Positions 16,609 through 25,756 of a DNA stretch of 64,000 nucleotides are shown here, one piece after another. Positions within the stretch are counted from its first letter, which is position 1, and each line of letters starts with the position of its first letter. The stretch is from Chryseobacterium sp. (lineage in GTDB: Bacteria; Bacteroidota; Bacteroidia; Flavobacteriales; Weeksellaceae), in the NCBI GenBank assembly GCA_030146295.1, contig JASLCD010000356.1:8954-72953 (forward strand), in the 5' to 3' direction. A program made the position numbers and the translations under genes. The notes beneath the pieces are model-generated. The model was not told where the DNA came from and searched no databases. It saw nothing but the letters and a program-made list of their open reading frames with translations.

Positions 16609-16634
16609 AAAAACATACTAATTAGTATGTTTTT
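16609..16634. promoter_or_regulatory. 26-bp perfect palindrome, likely TetR operator
   Basis: A perfectly symmetric sequence: the left arm reads AAAAACATACTAA and the right arm is its exact reverse complement, TTAGTATGTTTTT. It lies between the end of the TetR gene and the start of the membrane-protein operon. Size and symmetry fit a TetR dimer site. Related half-sites occur upstream of the TetR gene. Confidence 0.75.
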
Positions 16635-16645
16635 GGTCAAAAAAA

Positions 16646-17236
16646 TTATTGAAGGCTTTTGAAATAAGACTTAAGTCCTTTTAAATAAACAAGATATACT
16701 TCCTTGGAATTTTCAACTTTTCCCAGATTCCTGACTCCCCAATAGCCGGAAATAACAAAAACACTTACTTCTCTGGCACTTACTTCCTTCCTGATGATTC
16801 CCGATTCTTTACCTTTTTCGATACTTTCTGTAAACGCTTCTTCCCATTCTTTTGAAAGTTCATGCAATGCCTGTGTGAAAGCGGTATGCCAGGGTGCCAT
16901 CTGTTGCACGAAATTTGAAGTAGGGCAGCCATATTCAACTTTCAGAAAATCTGTTTCCATCAGAAGGTTATAGATAATCTCATAAATATTGTCTAGTGGA
17001 TTGCTGTTGTTTTGAAGGGATTCAATGAAGTTTCGTCTGAAGTTGGGCTTCATCAGTTCGTTGATAATGGCAAGCCCCATCTCATCTTTGGTTTTGAAAT
17101 GATAATAGAACGCCCCTTTCGTCACCTGAGTCGTTGCAATAATCTCATCAATACTTGTCGTCTGAAAGCCTTTTACATAGATCAGTTCGAACGCTTTCTG
17201 GAGAATGGTAAGACGGGTTGCTTCGGATTTCTTCAT
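16646..17236 (-). CDS. TetR/AcrR family transcriptional regulator
   Basis: A 196-residue repressor. The N-terminal helix-turn-helix is ATRLTILQKAFELIYVKGFQTTS followed by the recognition helix in TQVTKGAFYYHFKTKDEMG, classical for TetR. The C-terminal ligand domain has the YGCPTSNFVQQMAP segment seen in a broad subgroup of TetR proteins, with a Cys that may matter for sensing. The start is set at the ATG at 17236, since an upstream in-frame extension (to 17266) lacks the family pattern. Flanked by the three-gene membrane/rhodanese unit and by a divergent MFS pump, both plausible targets. Confidence 0.9.
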   Translation of the reverse strand: MKKSEATRLTILQKAFELIYVKGFQTTSIDEIIATTQVTKGAFYYHFKTKDEMGLAIINELMKPNFRRNFIESLQNNSNPLDNIYEIIYNLLMETDFLKVEYGCPTSNFVQQMAPWHTAFTQALHELSKEWEEAFTESIEKGKESGIIRKEVSAREVSVFVISGYWGVRNLGKVENSKEVYLVYLKGLKSYFKSLQ

Positions 17237-17284
17237 AGAGACTGTAGATTCTATGCAAAGGAACAAATTTTAAATTGAAAACAA

Positions 17285-17297
17285 AACTATTAGTATT
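17285..17297. promoter_or_regulatory. Second TetR-like half-site in the TetR/MFS divergent region
   Basis: AACTATTAGTATT in this stretch differs from the core of the 26-bp palindrome (ACTAATTAGTAT) by one missing base. It lies about 50 bases upstream of the TetR start and 90 bases upstream of the MFS start. Confidence 0.4.
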
Positions 17298-17384
17298 CTG
17301 ATATTTTGATACTATTTAAATAATTTTTATAATAGAATTATTCGTCGGAACTTTGCCTTGTCAATATCAACAAAATACAAGACA

Positions 17385-18602
17385 ATGAACTTTCAAAAAG
17401 AAATACAGATCAATACAGCAACTCAGACTGCTAAAAAAGGTCTTCCTGCTGCATTATGGGCATTAACGATAAGTGCCTTCGGAATAGGAACTACTGAATT
17501 TGTAATTGTAGGATTGCTTCCTACTGTAGCTGCTGATCTTGGAATTACCATTCCTTCTGCAGGGTTACTGGTAAGCCTGTATGCAATAGGAGTGGCTATT
17601 GGTGCTCCGATACTAACGGCACTTACAGGGAAAGTACCCCGCAAGATACTTTTGGTATCCATCATGCTCTTATTTGTAATCGGAAACGGCCTTGCATCTA
17701 TTGCTCCCGGTTTTATTACATTAGTATTGGCAAGAATTCTGACCGGTTTTGCCCATGGTGTTTATTTTTCTATCGGATCTACCATCGCTGCTTCGCTGGT
17801 ACCTGAAGAGAAAAGAGCTACAGCAATTTCCATTATGTTTGCCGGACTTACTCTGGCTATTGTCACAGGAGTTCCTCTGGGAACTTTTATAGGACAGCAT
17901 TTCGGGTGGAGAGCTACTTTCATAGGAGTATCCATTCTTGGAGTTATCGGACTGGTAGCCAGTTTGTTATTGGTGCCTAAGAATCTTAAAAACGGGAAAA
18001 CGGCTTCTTTAAAAAGCCAGTTTAAAGTATTGGGAAACAAACGTTTGATTTTTGCCTTTTTAATGACTGCGATGGGATACGGGGGAACATTTGTAGTATT
18101 TACCTATCTGTCACCCATTTTACAGAAAATCACAGGATTCCAGGAATCAACCGTGACGTTTATCCTGCTGATCTATGGAATTGCCATAGCATTGGGAAAT
18201 CTGATGGGTGGGAAAATTGCGAATAAAAATCCTCTGAAGGCCCTTTTATGGATGTTTGCTGCTCAGGGGCTGGTATTGCTTGCCTTTTATTTTACGGTAA
18301 GCAGCCCGGTTTTAAGTATTGTCACCCTTTTCCTTTTAGGAGCATTATCATTTGCCAGTGTTCCGGGACTTCAGCTATTAGTGGTACAGATTGCAGAAAA
18401 AGAACTGCCGGGAACTGAGGATGTCGCTTCAGGGATCAATATTGCAGCATTTAATATAGGTATTGCCATCGGATCTTATGCAGGAGGTATTATTGTAATA
18501 TCTTCTTTAGGACTGGCCAGTACCCCGTGGATAGGAGCCCTGTTCCTGCTGGCTACAGTATTGATTACTCTATACAGCATCCGTTTGAGTAAGAAAAACT
18601 AA
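17385..18602 (+). CDS. MFS efflux transporter
   Basis: A 405-residue, 12-helix major facilitator of the AraJ/YdhP-like drug:H+ antiporter group. The N-terminal helix contains GTTEFVIVGLLPTVAADLG, a hallmark of this group, and a loop 2-3 signature is seen as TGKVPRK after helix 2. Helix 5 has the antiporter motif-C-like GVPLGTFIG. The ATG at 17385 is preferred over the TTG at 17358. Divergent from the TetR gene, which likely represses it. The exported compound is unknown. Confidence 0.88.
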   Translation: MNFQKEIQINTATQTAKKGLPAALWALTISAFGIGTTEFVIVGLLPTVAADLGITIPSAGLLVSLYAIGVAIGAPILTALTGKVPRKILLVSIMLLFVIGNGLASIAPGFITLVLARILTGFAHGVYFSIGSTIAASLVPEEKRATAISIMFAGLTLAIVTGVPLGTFIGQHFGWRATFIGVSILGVIGLVASLLLVPKNLKNGKTASLKSQFKVLGNKRLIFAFLMTAMGYGGTFVVFTYLSPILQKITGFQESTVTFILLIYGIAIALGNLMGGKIANKNPLKALLWMFAAQGLVLLAFYFTVSSPVLSIVTLFLLGALSFASVPGLQLLVVQIAEKELPGTEDVASGINIAAFNIGIAIGSYAGGIIVISSLGLASTPWIGALFLLATVLITLYSIRLSKKN

Positions 18603-18957
18603 GATTTCACTGAAATCTTTATCTTAATTGATAATCCGTGCAAGGCTGTAAACACTTAACCGGGTATAAACAGCAGTGTTAAATGATAAATCAAGGAGTT
18701 ATAGAGATACTGATGTGCTTTACAGCAGTATCAGCCACATGTTAGATTTAAATAAATGAAGGAGGCATCAGTGTATTGATGATCTGAAGTAGATGGTGTT
18801 ATAAAGGCAGGTTTTTACCTGCCTTTATTTTGTTTTTTAGAAAACAGGAAAGAAAATAGTTAATATCAAAATCTGACGGAAATCAATATTTAACGCTTTG
18901 CTGTATTCACCAAGTAACCCTGTTAGAGTTAATCTAAGAATAATAACAAGAGATTTG
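18603..18957. other. 355-base intergenic region with several hairpins and a terminator
   Basis: No convincing protein gene. Stems found in order: AAGATTTCA/TGAAATCTT at 18601-18619, AACACT/AGTGTT at 18651-18680, GATACTG/CAGTATC at 18706-18732, CATCA/TGATG at 18766-18781, and the terminator at 18803-18836. A 20-codon open frame (18683-18745) exists but is not persuasive. The series of stems ending in a strong terminator suggests a long 3' UTR or a small RNA. Confidence 0.4.
18803..18836 (+). terminator. Rho-independent terminator
   Basis: AAAGGCAGGT (18803-18812) and ACCTGCCTTT (18817-18826) with a TTTT loop, followed by a T-rich tail. It lies 200 bases after the MFS stop, so it ends a long 3' UTR or a separate small transcript. 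Confidence 0.85.
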
Positions 18958-19608
18958 TTAGGTTCCGATCTCATAAATCTCCGTATCAGTAAACACAAAA
19001 AACATACTTTTCTTAGGTAGATTTTTGGTGTCTAATCCTGTAAATTCGCTGAAGGCAGGTAGTAATAATTGATTGCTGCTCAGAGCAAAACAGGGAAGTC
19101 TGATATTTTTCACTGCAGAATTCAGGACAATTCCCGGATGAATATGTCCGGTAATCTGGAATCCTGATCTGACAGGATCAAAATCATGGATAAAGGTAAT
19201 GCCATCTATTTCCAGGCATTCAGACTTGTGGTGAAAGCATAGCTTCTTATCCAGTGCTTCTGATATGCGGTCATGATTTCCTTCAATAAGATAAAATCGG
19301 ATATCAGGATACCGGCTTTTCCATGTACAGAATTCATCCACGTCAGAATTGTCTCCGGCATGAAGCAAATCCCCGACTACAACAAACTTTTCGGGTTGAA
19401 AATATTCAATCAGTGCAGATAATCTTTCAAGATCACTTTTCATAATATGGTTGGCCAATGCGATACCGTTTTTGCGGAAATGCGCTGTTTTGCCGATGTG
19501 AAGATCAGAAAGAATAAGTGCTTTCTCCTTTTCCCGGAATACTGCACGCTGATTGGTCAGAATGAAGGTTTCATTTTGGATAGAAATGCTTTTGGTTGCT
19601 ATAAACAC
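18958..19608 (-). CDS. pdeM: Ligase-associated DNA damage response endonuclease PdeM
   Basis: A 216-residue calcineurin-like phosphoesterase. Metal ligands are visible in order: ALILSDLHIGK (D-x-H), VVVGDLLHAG (GD), EGNHD (GNHD), and the C-terminal TGHIHPG (GHxH). This pattern and length match PdeM, which accompanies the Lhr-type helicase, ATP-dependent ligase and MBL-fold exonuclease in bacterial repair clusters. All those partners are present upstream on the same strand, with gpmA between. Expected role: phosphoesterase or endonuclease in DNA end repair. Confidence 0.92.
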   Translation of the reverse strand: MFIATKSISIQNETFILTNQRAVFREKEKALILSDLHIGKTAHFRKNGIALANHIMKSDLERLSALIEYFQPEKFVVVGDLLHAGDNSDVDEFCTWKSRYPDIRFYLIEGNHDRISEALDKKLCFHHKSECLEIDGITFIHDFDPVRSGFQITGHIHPGIVLNSAVKNIRLPCFALSSNQLLLPAFSEFTGLDTKNLPKKSMFFVFTDTEIYEIGT

Positions 19609-19657
19609 GCTTTGTAATTGAAAATTTAATGTTTAAAGTTACAGTATATTAATTGAA

Positions 19658-20260
19658 TTATCCCACCTTCCGGCTTACATGAAATTTTTCATCAAAAACA
19701 TAAGTAAGGGGGAGGCCTGTAGCTATTTCTCTTTCTAAAATTTCTTCAGGAGACAGGTGTTCCAGATACATGATCAATGCTCGAAGACTGTTTCCATGAG
19801 CCACAATCAATACATTTTCTCCATTTTTTAATAACGGTCTGATCTGACTTTCAAAATACGGAATCACCCTGTTGTATGTGTCTTTAAGACTTTCACCTCC
19901 GGGAGGAACCACATCATAGGATCTTCGCCAGATATGAACCTGCTCATCGCCATACTTCAAAGCTGTTTCGGCTTTATTTAATCCTTCAAGGTTTCCGTAA
20001 GAACGCTCATTTAATGCTTTATCTTTGACAACCGGGATATTGGGATTTCCTATTTCATTCAGAATGACAGAAAGGGTATGCTGAGCCCTTATGAGTGCAG
20101 AGGTAAATGCAATATCTATTCTTTGTCCTTTTAAGGCAAGTCCTGCCTTTTTTGCCTCTTCTATGCCGGCTTCAGTTATATCGATATCTTTCCACCCTGT
20201 AAATCTGTTCTCAAGATTCCAGAGTGACTGTCCATGACGGACCAGAAATAATTTTTCCAT
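19658..20260 (-). CDS. gpmA: 2,3-bisphosphoglycerate-dependent phosphoglycerate mutase
   Basis: A 200-residue histidine phosphatase-fold mutase interconverting 3- and 2-phosphoglycerate in glycolysis. [10 protein letters not shown] holds the phosphorylated His (H9), followed by [11 protein letters not shown], then [34 protein letters not shown] and [11 protein letters not shown] with the second catalytic His. It is shorter than the E. coli enzyme (250) but normal for the Bacteroidetes form. It lies between the helicase and pdeM genes of a DNA repair cluster, 134 bases after the helicase and 49 before pdeM, an odd place for a glycolytic gene. Confidence 0.93.
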   Translation of the reverse strand: MEKLFLVRHGQSLWNLENRFTGWKDIDITEAGIEEAKKAGLALKGQRIDIAFTSALIRAQHTLSVILNEIGNPNIPVVKDKALNERSYGNLEGLNKAETALKYGDEQVHIWRRSYDVVPPGGESLKDTYNRVIPYFESQIRPLLKNGENVLIVAHGNSLRALIMYLEHLSPEEILEREIATGLPLTYVFDEKFHVSRKVG

Positions 20261-20394
20261 TATTTAAATTTTATTTAAACTCCTAAGAAGGTATACTCTA
20301 AGTTACGATGATTATTTAAACTTATCAAGAAATTTAACGTAGAATATTAGGCTAAGAATAGGATTGAAATTACAGGGAAAACCATTGAACTTAT

Positions 20395-22848
20395 TTATGA
20401 AATATCACTGATATTCGATAGTTTCAGCATTCTTTTAATTCTGGCATCCAAACCTTCACTGGAAAGAGTCTGTCTTAAGCTGTCTACTTTAATCGGAAAA
20501 CTGAGCGGAGTAAAAGAACGGGAATGTTTGAGAATGATTTCAGCCTTTTCAATTCTTTTAAAAGCTTCTACAAGCCGCTGTTCCTGAAGCTGCATATTGA
20601 AAACTTCTGTATAGGCCTGTTTTATTAAAAAATGGCTGGGATCATGGTCCTCCAGCACTTTAAAAATCAATCCGGCAGAGCTTTGCAATGATTTGTTAGA
20701 CCGCTGCTGTCCTGCATAGTTCTGAATGACCATTCCTGAAATCACAGCGATATCCCGAAATTTTCTTCTGGCCATTTCGGCAGAATTAATACTTGCAATA
20801 ACATCATTCATCAGGTTATCCCGGGTTAAAATCTGCTGCAGATTATCTTCATGTAAAGGAATTTCTTTATCACTGAACAACTCGAACCCGTAATCATTCA
20901 TTGCCATAGAAAAAGAGATGGGAGCCAGTTTTGAAATACGGTAGGCAATCAATGCTGCCATTACTTCATGCACCAAACGGCCCTCAAAAGGGTACATAAA
21001 CACGTGATATCCTTCACGGTTCTTAATCATTTCCACCAGAAATTCGTTGTCTTTGGGAATATGGGAATTTACTTCCTGATTGATGAGTAAAGGATGCAGA
21101 AATTTCAGTTCTTTTTCAGATGCTTTAGGATTTAAGGCATGGGACAGCTTTTCTCTTAAAAAATGCCCCAGATTGGAACTCAGAGGAAGTCTTCCGCCCA
21201 GATAACTTGGAACTAAAGCTCTTCCTTTGGCAGCTCTTACATAGACCGTCATATCTTTGATCATGACGACTTCGAGTGTTCTTCCGGCGAGAATAAATTT
21301 TTCCTCTTTTTTAAGTTTTGAAATAAAATATTCTTCGATCATTCCGATATATCCTCCGGAAATAAATTTTACTTTCAGCATGGCATCACTTACAATTACG
21401 CCCATATTCATTCTGTGGAGCATGGCGATCTTTCTCGAAGTGACTTTGTAAAGACCGTCTTCCATAATGACAACCTTGTGAAACTCTTCATAGCTTTTCA
21501 AAACACTGCCGCCAATCGTAAGAAACTCCATCATGCTTCTCCATTCTTCCTCCAGCATTTCCTGAAAGGCATATACTTTTTTGATTCTTTCATACAGCTC
21601 ATCAGGATAAAAGCCGTCTCCAACTGCGAGTGTCATGAGAAACTGAACCAACACATCAAAGCATAAAACCTGGGGCTCCCTGGGTTCAACGACTTTCTGT
21701 TTTACGGCTTCTTTTAAAGCGGAAACTTCAATGAGTTCCAGAGAATGGGTCGGAACACAGTAGATTCTGGATGTCTCAAAAGGGGAGTGGCCGCTGCGTC
21801 CTGCTCTTTGGAGAAACCTTGCTACGCCCTTGGCGGAACCTACCTGAATGACTGTATCAACGGGTTTGAAATCAATACCAAGATCCAGCGATGAGGTGGA
21901 AACCACTGCTTTTAATTTGCCGGAGCTTAAGTTTTCTTCAATCCAGATCCTCAAATGGGCGTCTATGGAACTGTGGTGGATAGCGATCTGCCCTGCAAAA
22001 TCAGGGTAGGCATCCAGCAGAAGCTGATACCACATTTCGCTCTGGCTTCTTGTATTTGTAAAAACAATGGTAGATTTTGAATCCAGAATAATAGGTACAA
22101 CTTTATCCGCAAGTTTGTTTCCAAGGTGTCCGGCCCACGGTAATATTTCAATTTCATCCGGAAAAACAGGAATAATATCTATCTTTTTATGCTCCTTAGC
22201 GGTGATTTTTGTCTTTTTGTTATCATAAGGAATAAGAACTTCCATGGCTTCCTCCAGGTTTCCGATGGTTGCTGTAATACCCCAGATCCGAATTTTCGGA
22301 ACATAGTGTCTAAGCTGTGAAATGGCAAGTTCTACCATAACTCCACGTTTTGAACCTAATAATTCATGCCATTCATCTACGGCGACACACTTCATATCTG
22401 TGAAAAACCGTACATTATTTTTCTGGGCAAAAAGTAAATGGAGACTTTCCGGAGTGACAACAAGAATTTCGGGCATTTTCTTGATCTGCTGCTGTCTTAC
22501 TTTCAGATCGGTATCTCCGTTTCTTACCCCAACCGTCCAGTCCAGTCCGATTTCATCAATGGCCTCCTGCATCGCTTTAGCAATGTCTTTGGACAATGAG
22601 CGCAATGGAGTAATCCATATCATTTTTAATCCTTTCCCGTATTGTTCAGGATGATTCAGAAAGTCTGAGACCAAGGCCAAAAATACAGAGAAAGTCTTCC
22701 CGAAGCCGGTAGGGGCAATGACCATTCCGCTGTATCCGCTTCCAAATTTTTTCCAGGTTTCCAGCTGGAATTTAAAAGGCGCAATATTTTTATCGGCCAT
22801 CCATTGTTGAATGATCTTAAATCCATCGGTATGTTCAAACGTTGCCAA
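20395..22848 (-). CDS. Ligase-associated DNA damage response DEXH-box helicase
   Basis: An 817-residue Lhr-core superfamily 2 helicase. Walker A is APTGFGKT (residues 45-52), motif II is DEWH in CVAVDEWHELLG, motif III is the TATIGN region, motif VI is QRAGRSGHS. The second half holds the winged-helix and Lhr-core extension (from about residue 380, with FLQRAGRSG before it) and the VHEVMAALIAYRIS segment. Size fits the Lhr-core form, not the 1500-residue full Lhr. It acts as an ATP-driven 3'-5' DNA translocase in the repair cluster. Confidence 0.93.
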   Translation of the reverse strand: MATFEHTDGFKIIQQWMADKNIAPFKFQLETWKKFGSGYSGMVIAPTGFGKTFSVFLALVSDFLNHPEQYGKGLKMIWITPLRSLSKDIAKAMQEAIDEIGLDWTVGVRNGDTDLKVRQQQIKKMPEILVVTPESLHLLFAQKNNVRFFTDMKCVAVDEWHELLGSKRGVMVELAISQLRHYVPKIRIWGITATIGNLEEAMEVLIPYDNKKTKITAKEHKKIDIIPVFPDEIEILPWAGHLGNKLADKVVPIILDSKSTIVFTNTRSQSEMWYQLLLDAYPDFAGQIAIHHSSIDAHLRIWIEENLSSGKLKAVVSTSSLDLGIDFKPVDTVIQVGSAKGVARFLQRAGRSGHSPFETSRIYCVPTHSLELIEVSALKEAVKQKVVEPREPQVLCFDVLVQFLMTLAVGDGFYPDELYERIKKVYAFQEMLEEEWRSMMEFLTIGGSVLKSYEEFHKVVIMEDGLYKVTSRKIAMLHRMNMGVIVSDAMLKVKFISGGYIGMIEEYFISKLKKEEKFILAGRTLEVVMIKDMTVYVRAAKGRALVPSYLGGRLPLSSNLGHFLREKLSHALNPKASEKELKFLHPLLINQEVNSHIPKDNEFLVEMIKNREGYHVFMYPFEGRLVHEVMAALIAYRISKLAPISFSMAMNDYGFELFSDKEIPLHEDNLQQILTRDNLMNDVIASINSAEMARRKFRDIAVISGMVIQNYAGQQRSNKSLQSSAGLIFKVLEDHDPSHFLIKQAYTEVFNMQLQEQRLVEAFKRIEKAEIILKHSRSFTPLSFPIKVDSLRQTLSSEGLDARIKRMLKLSNISDIS

Positions 22849-22907
22849 TTTACTTTTATTTAATTTTAAACGCTAAAAAAAATCCTTTGCGTCCTTGCGT
22901 TAACATA

Positions 22908-24488
22908 TTATTGTATTAATTTTTTTATTTCTTCAAGAGAATCAATTTCATCTACTGTTTTATCCTTTCTCCATCTTACAATTCTTGGAAAGCGAAGGGC
23001 AACACCGCTTTTGTGACGGTTGCTGAATCCGATTCCCTCAAATGCAATTTCAAATACCAGTTCTGCTTTTACTGTTCTTACAGGACCAAATTTCTCAATA
23101 GCATTTTTGGTTACAAACCTGCTCACTTCCATGATTTCTTTATCAGTAAGTCCGGAATAAGCTTTGGCTATAGTAACCAATGCATCTCCGTTTTTCACGG
23201 CAAAGGTGTAATCAGTATAATAAGCACTTCGTCTGCCGCTCCCTTTTTGAGCATAAATAAGCACAGCATCAATGGTAAACGGATTGATTTTCCATTTCCA
23301 CCAATCTCCTTTCTTCCGGCCGGAATGATAGGGAGAATTTTTTTGTTTTAGCATCAATCCTTCACTGTTTACATCCCTTGAATTTTCACGAAGAGAATCC
23401 AGTTCCTCCCATTTGTCATAGTCGAGGCTTTTGGAAATACTGATATTCTGAGGTTCTTCATTTAATAATAACTCTTCGAGTAAAGCTCTTCTTGCGGAGA
23501 TGGGTTTTTCTCTCAGATCGTTATCTTCAAGCTCCAGCAAATCATAGGCAAAGACTTCTATCGGAATTTCCGACAGCATTTTCTTTGTTAAAGTTTTCCT
23601 GTTTAATCTTTTTTGTAATTCATTAAAATTTAAAACTTTACCCTCCTTTACGGCCAGTATTTCTCCATCCATTACAAAATTGCCCTTCATGGCTCTTACT
23701 GCTTCTGTAATCTCCGGAAATTGTTCTGTAACAAGTTCTTCACCTCTTGACCAAATGAAAACTTCATCATTTCTACGGATGATTTGTCCGCGTATTCCAT
23801 CCCATTTGTATTCTACGAGCCATTCATCAGGGGTTCCCAGTTCTTTTGGGGCTTTTTCCAACGGATAAGCAAGACAGAAAGGATAAGGTTTTGAGTTGTC
23901 GGGATTGACATTTTCAGCATCAATAAGTTCTTTAAAAGAAACTTCGCCCGGCTGCCATTTTCCCATTAAGCTGTGCATCAGCGCACTGGACTCCTGACCA
24001 GAAAATTTTGTCAATGCATTGATCAGTGTTTTATCGGATACCCCTATACGAAAACTTCCGCCAATTAATTTGTTGAAAATCAAACGTTCAGTATAATCCA
24101 GGCCGTTCCATGAGCCCAGTACAAATTCTTTTTTTTCTGCATCTGTTTTGCCTTTTAAACCTACGATATCATTCATCCATTCGGATAAAGTACGATCTAT
24201 TCTGTCCTCAGGCGGCGGAAGAATTAAAGATAATGTTTCTCCCAAATCACCTACGGAAGAGTAAGATTCCTGAAACAGCCAATAAGGAAGTTGGGTAATT
24301 TCCAGTGCCCAGTCTTTCATGTAATTGGTATTGACATTTCTTTTGGGCCGTTTCCCCGTAAATAAAGCGATAAACCATACTTTATCTTCATCGGGGGCAC
24401 GTTCCAGATAATCGATGATGGCATCAATCTTAGCGTTGGTCTTATTGGTGGTTTCCAAAGCGTTGATAAGGTCTGCAAAATGTCTCAT
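22908..24488 (-). CDS. ATP-dependent DNA ligase (ligase-associated repair cluster)
   Basis: A 526-residue LigB-type ATP-dependent ligase. An N-terminal DNA-binding domain (1-200) precedes the adenylation domain with the AMP-accepting Lys K228 in EYKWDGIRG. Other motifs are DGEILA (III), SEGLMLK (IV) and WWKWKINP (V), and an OB-fold C-terminus follows with FPRIVRWRKDK. It seals nicks during repair and works beside the exonuclease, helicase and PdeM encoded here; the cell's replicative NAD+ ligase is not in this window. The start overlaps the exonuclease stop by four bases (ATGA), indicating translational coupling. Confidence 0.94.
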   Translation of the reverse strand: MRHFADLINALETTNKTNAKIDAIIDYLERAPDEDKVWFIALFTGKRPKRNVNTNYMKDWALEITQLPYWLFQESYSSVGDLGETLSLILPPPEDRIDRTLSEWMNDIVGLKGKTDAEKKEFVLGSWNGLDYTERLIFNKLIGGSFRIGVSDKTLINALTKFSGQESSALMHSLMGKWQPGEVSFKELIDAENVNPDNSKPYPFCLAYPLEKAPKELGTPDEWLVEYKWDGIRGQIIRRNDEVFIWSRGEELVTEQFPEITEAVRAMKGNFVMDGEILAVKEGKVLNFNELQKRLNRKTLTKKMLSEIPIEVFAYDLLELEDNDLREKPISARRALLEELLLNEEPQNISISKSLDYDKWEELDSLRENSRDVNSEGLMLKQKNSPYHSGRKKGDWWKWKINPFTIDAVLIYAQKGSGRRSAYYTDYTFAVKNGDALVTIAKAYSGLTDKEIMEVSRFVTKNAIEKFGPVRTVKAELVFEIAFEGIGFSNRHKSGVALRFPRIVRWRKDKTVDEIDSLEEIKKLIQ

Positions 24489-25507
24489 GATTCCGGGGTT
24501 TCCAGGGTTTCTTTTTCAGATTCTTCTTCATCTTCCCCAAACAATGTTTCCACAACATCTGCCCGCACTCCGATTTCGTTCAGGTATTTTGAAAAAACCT
24601 CGGTCTGTCCGTGCGTAACGTGTACAAGCTCTGCTTCGGTTGCTTTTACAGTCTGCAATAGCCCTTTCCAGTCTGCATGATCGCTCATAGCAAATCCTGC
24701 ATCTGCGCTCCGCCATCTTCTGGCACCGCGAACCTGCATCCATCCGGAACATATGGCAGTAGCAGGATCAGGAATTTTCCTGATGATACTGCTGTCGAGT
24801 AAAGCAGGAGGAACAATCACAATTTCATGTTCCACTTCCTTTGGGCGTTCCCTGAAATCTGCGATCGTATACTCAGGGAGATCAATTCCTACTGCTTCAA
24901 AGGCTTCATTTAGTTTTCCGATGGAATAATGAACATATATTTTCCCCAGTTCTTCCACCGCCTTCATAATACGTTGGGCTTTTCCCAAAGAATATCCGAT
25001 AAATACGGAAGTTTTATGATTTTCTTTGTTCTTCAGTACCCAATTCTGAAGTTTTTTATTTAAATCCGGAACTTCAAGCCAGTTATAAATAGGCAGGCCA
25101 AAAGTACTTTCCGTAACAAATTCATTGCATTGTACGAGCTCAAAAGGAGTGCTCAAGCCATCATTCTGAACTTTATAATCGCCTGAAATAACCGTCACAT
25201 ACCCTTTGTACTCAAGCCTTATCTGTGCAGAACCAATAATGTGCCCGGCAGGATGTAAGGAAAGTTTTACCCCATTGATGGTAACCGTTTCTCCATATCC
25301 TACACTCTGACATTCGATATCTGCTCCAATTCTTTGATACAGAATGGGTTTGGTGAAGTGATGGCAAAGGTATTTTTTCATTCCCCAGCGGGCGTGATCA
25401 GCATGACCATGGGTGATAACTGCCATATCTACGGGCCTCCAGGGATCTATATAAAATTTCCCCAGCGGACAGTAAATTCCTTTTTTTGTAAATGTGATTA
25501 GTTTCAA
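24485..25507 (-). CDS. Ligase-associated DNA damage response exonuclease (MBL fold)
   Basis: A 340-residue metallo-beta-lactamase/beta-CASP-related nuclease. The metal motif is HGHADH (H33, H35, D37, H38), followed by HPAGHIIGSAQ, the VISGDYK strand with the bridging Asp, and SDHADWKGLLQ with the late His. This is the standard partner of the Lhr-core helicase and LigB ligase in the cluster. It is the first gene of the minus-strand repair unit. The C-terminal 25 residues are acidic and probably disordered. Confidence 0.92.
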   Translation of the reverse strand: MKLITFTKKGIYCPLGKFYIDPWRPVDMAVITHGHADHARWGMKKYLCHHFTKPILYQRIGADIECQSVGYGETVTINGVKLSLHPAGHIIGSAQIRLEYKGYVTVISGDYKVQNDGLSTPFELVQCNEFVTESTFGLPIYNWLEVPDLNKKLQNWVLKNKENHKTSVFIGYSLGKAQRIMKAVEELGKIYVHYSIGKLNEAFEAVGIDLPEYTIADFRERPKEVEHEIVIVPPALLDSSIIRKIPDPATAICSGWMQVRGARRWRSADAGFAMSDHADWKGLLQTVKATEAELVHVTHGQTEVFSKYLNEIGVRADVVETLFGEDEEESEKETLETPES

Positions 25508-25632
25508 TGGTGTGACTGGTTTTGTAGAATATGCTTCAAAAACTTAACCAATTTACAACAAACAGTTGATTTTTTGTTGATGGAAGGCTGAAATGTTACG
25601 ACCAGCTTTCTGTTATTTTAATAATAAGTTTT

Positions 25633-25678
25633 GGCTAAAGCCGATGGTTTTTTTAGGAATACATGGGCTTTAGCCCAT
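25633..25678. repeat. GGCTAAAGCC / GGGCTTTAGCCC intergenic repeat, copy 1
   Basis: GGCTAAAGCC (25633-25642) and ATGGGCTTTAGCCCAT (25663-25678) lie between the exonuclease and S41 peptidase genes. The same motif family recurs at 45448-45590. Each unit can form a small hairpin. Confidence 0.65.
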
Positions 25679-25722
25679 TTTTACTGATGCCTTACAGGAT
25701 AAAAATGGTATTTGAAAACATC

Positions 25723-25750
25723 AAAAAAGCTGCTTCCAACAGAAACAGCT
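25723..25750 (-). terminator. Terminator of the S41 peptidase gene
   Basis: On the minus strand, AGCTGTTTC and GAAGCAGCT pair with one mismatch (25742-25750 with 25728-25736), followed by a run of six T residues. Confidence 0.65.
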
Positions 25751-25756
25751 CTTATT

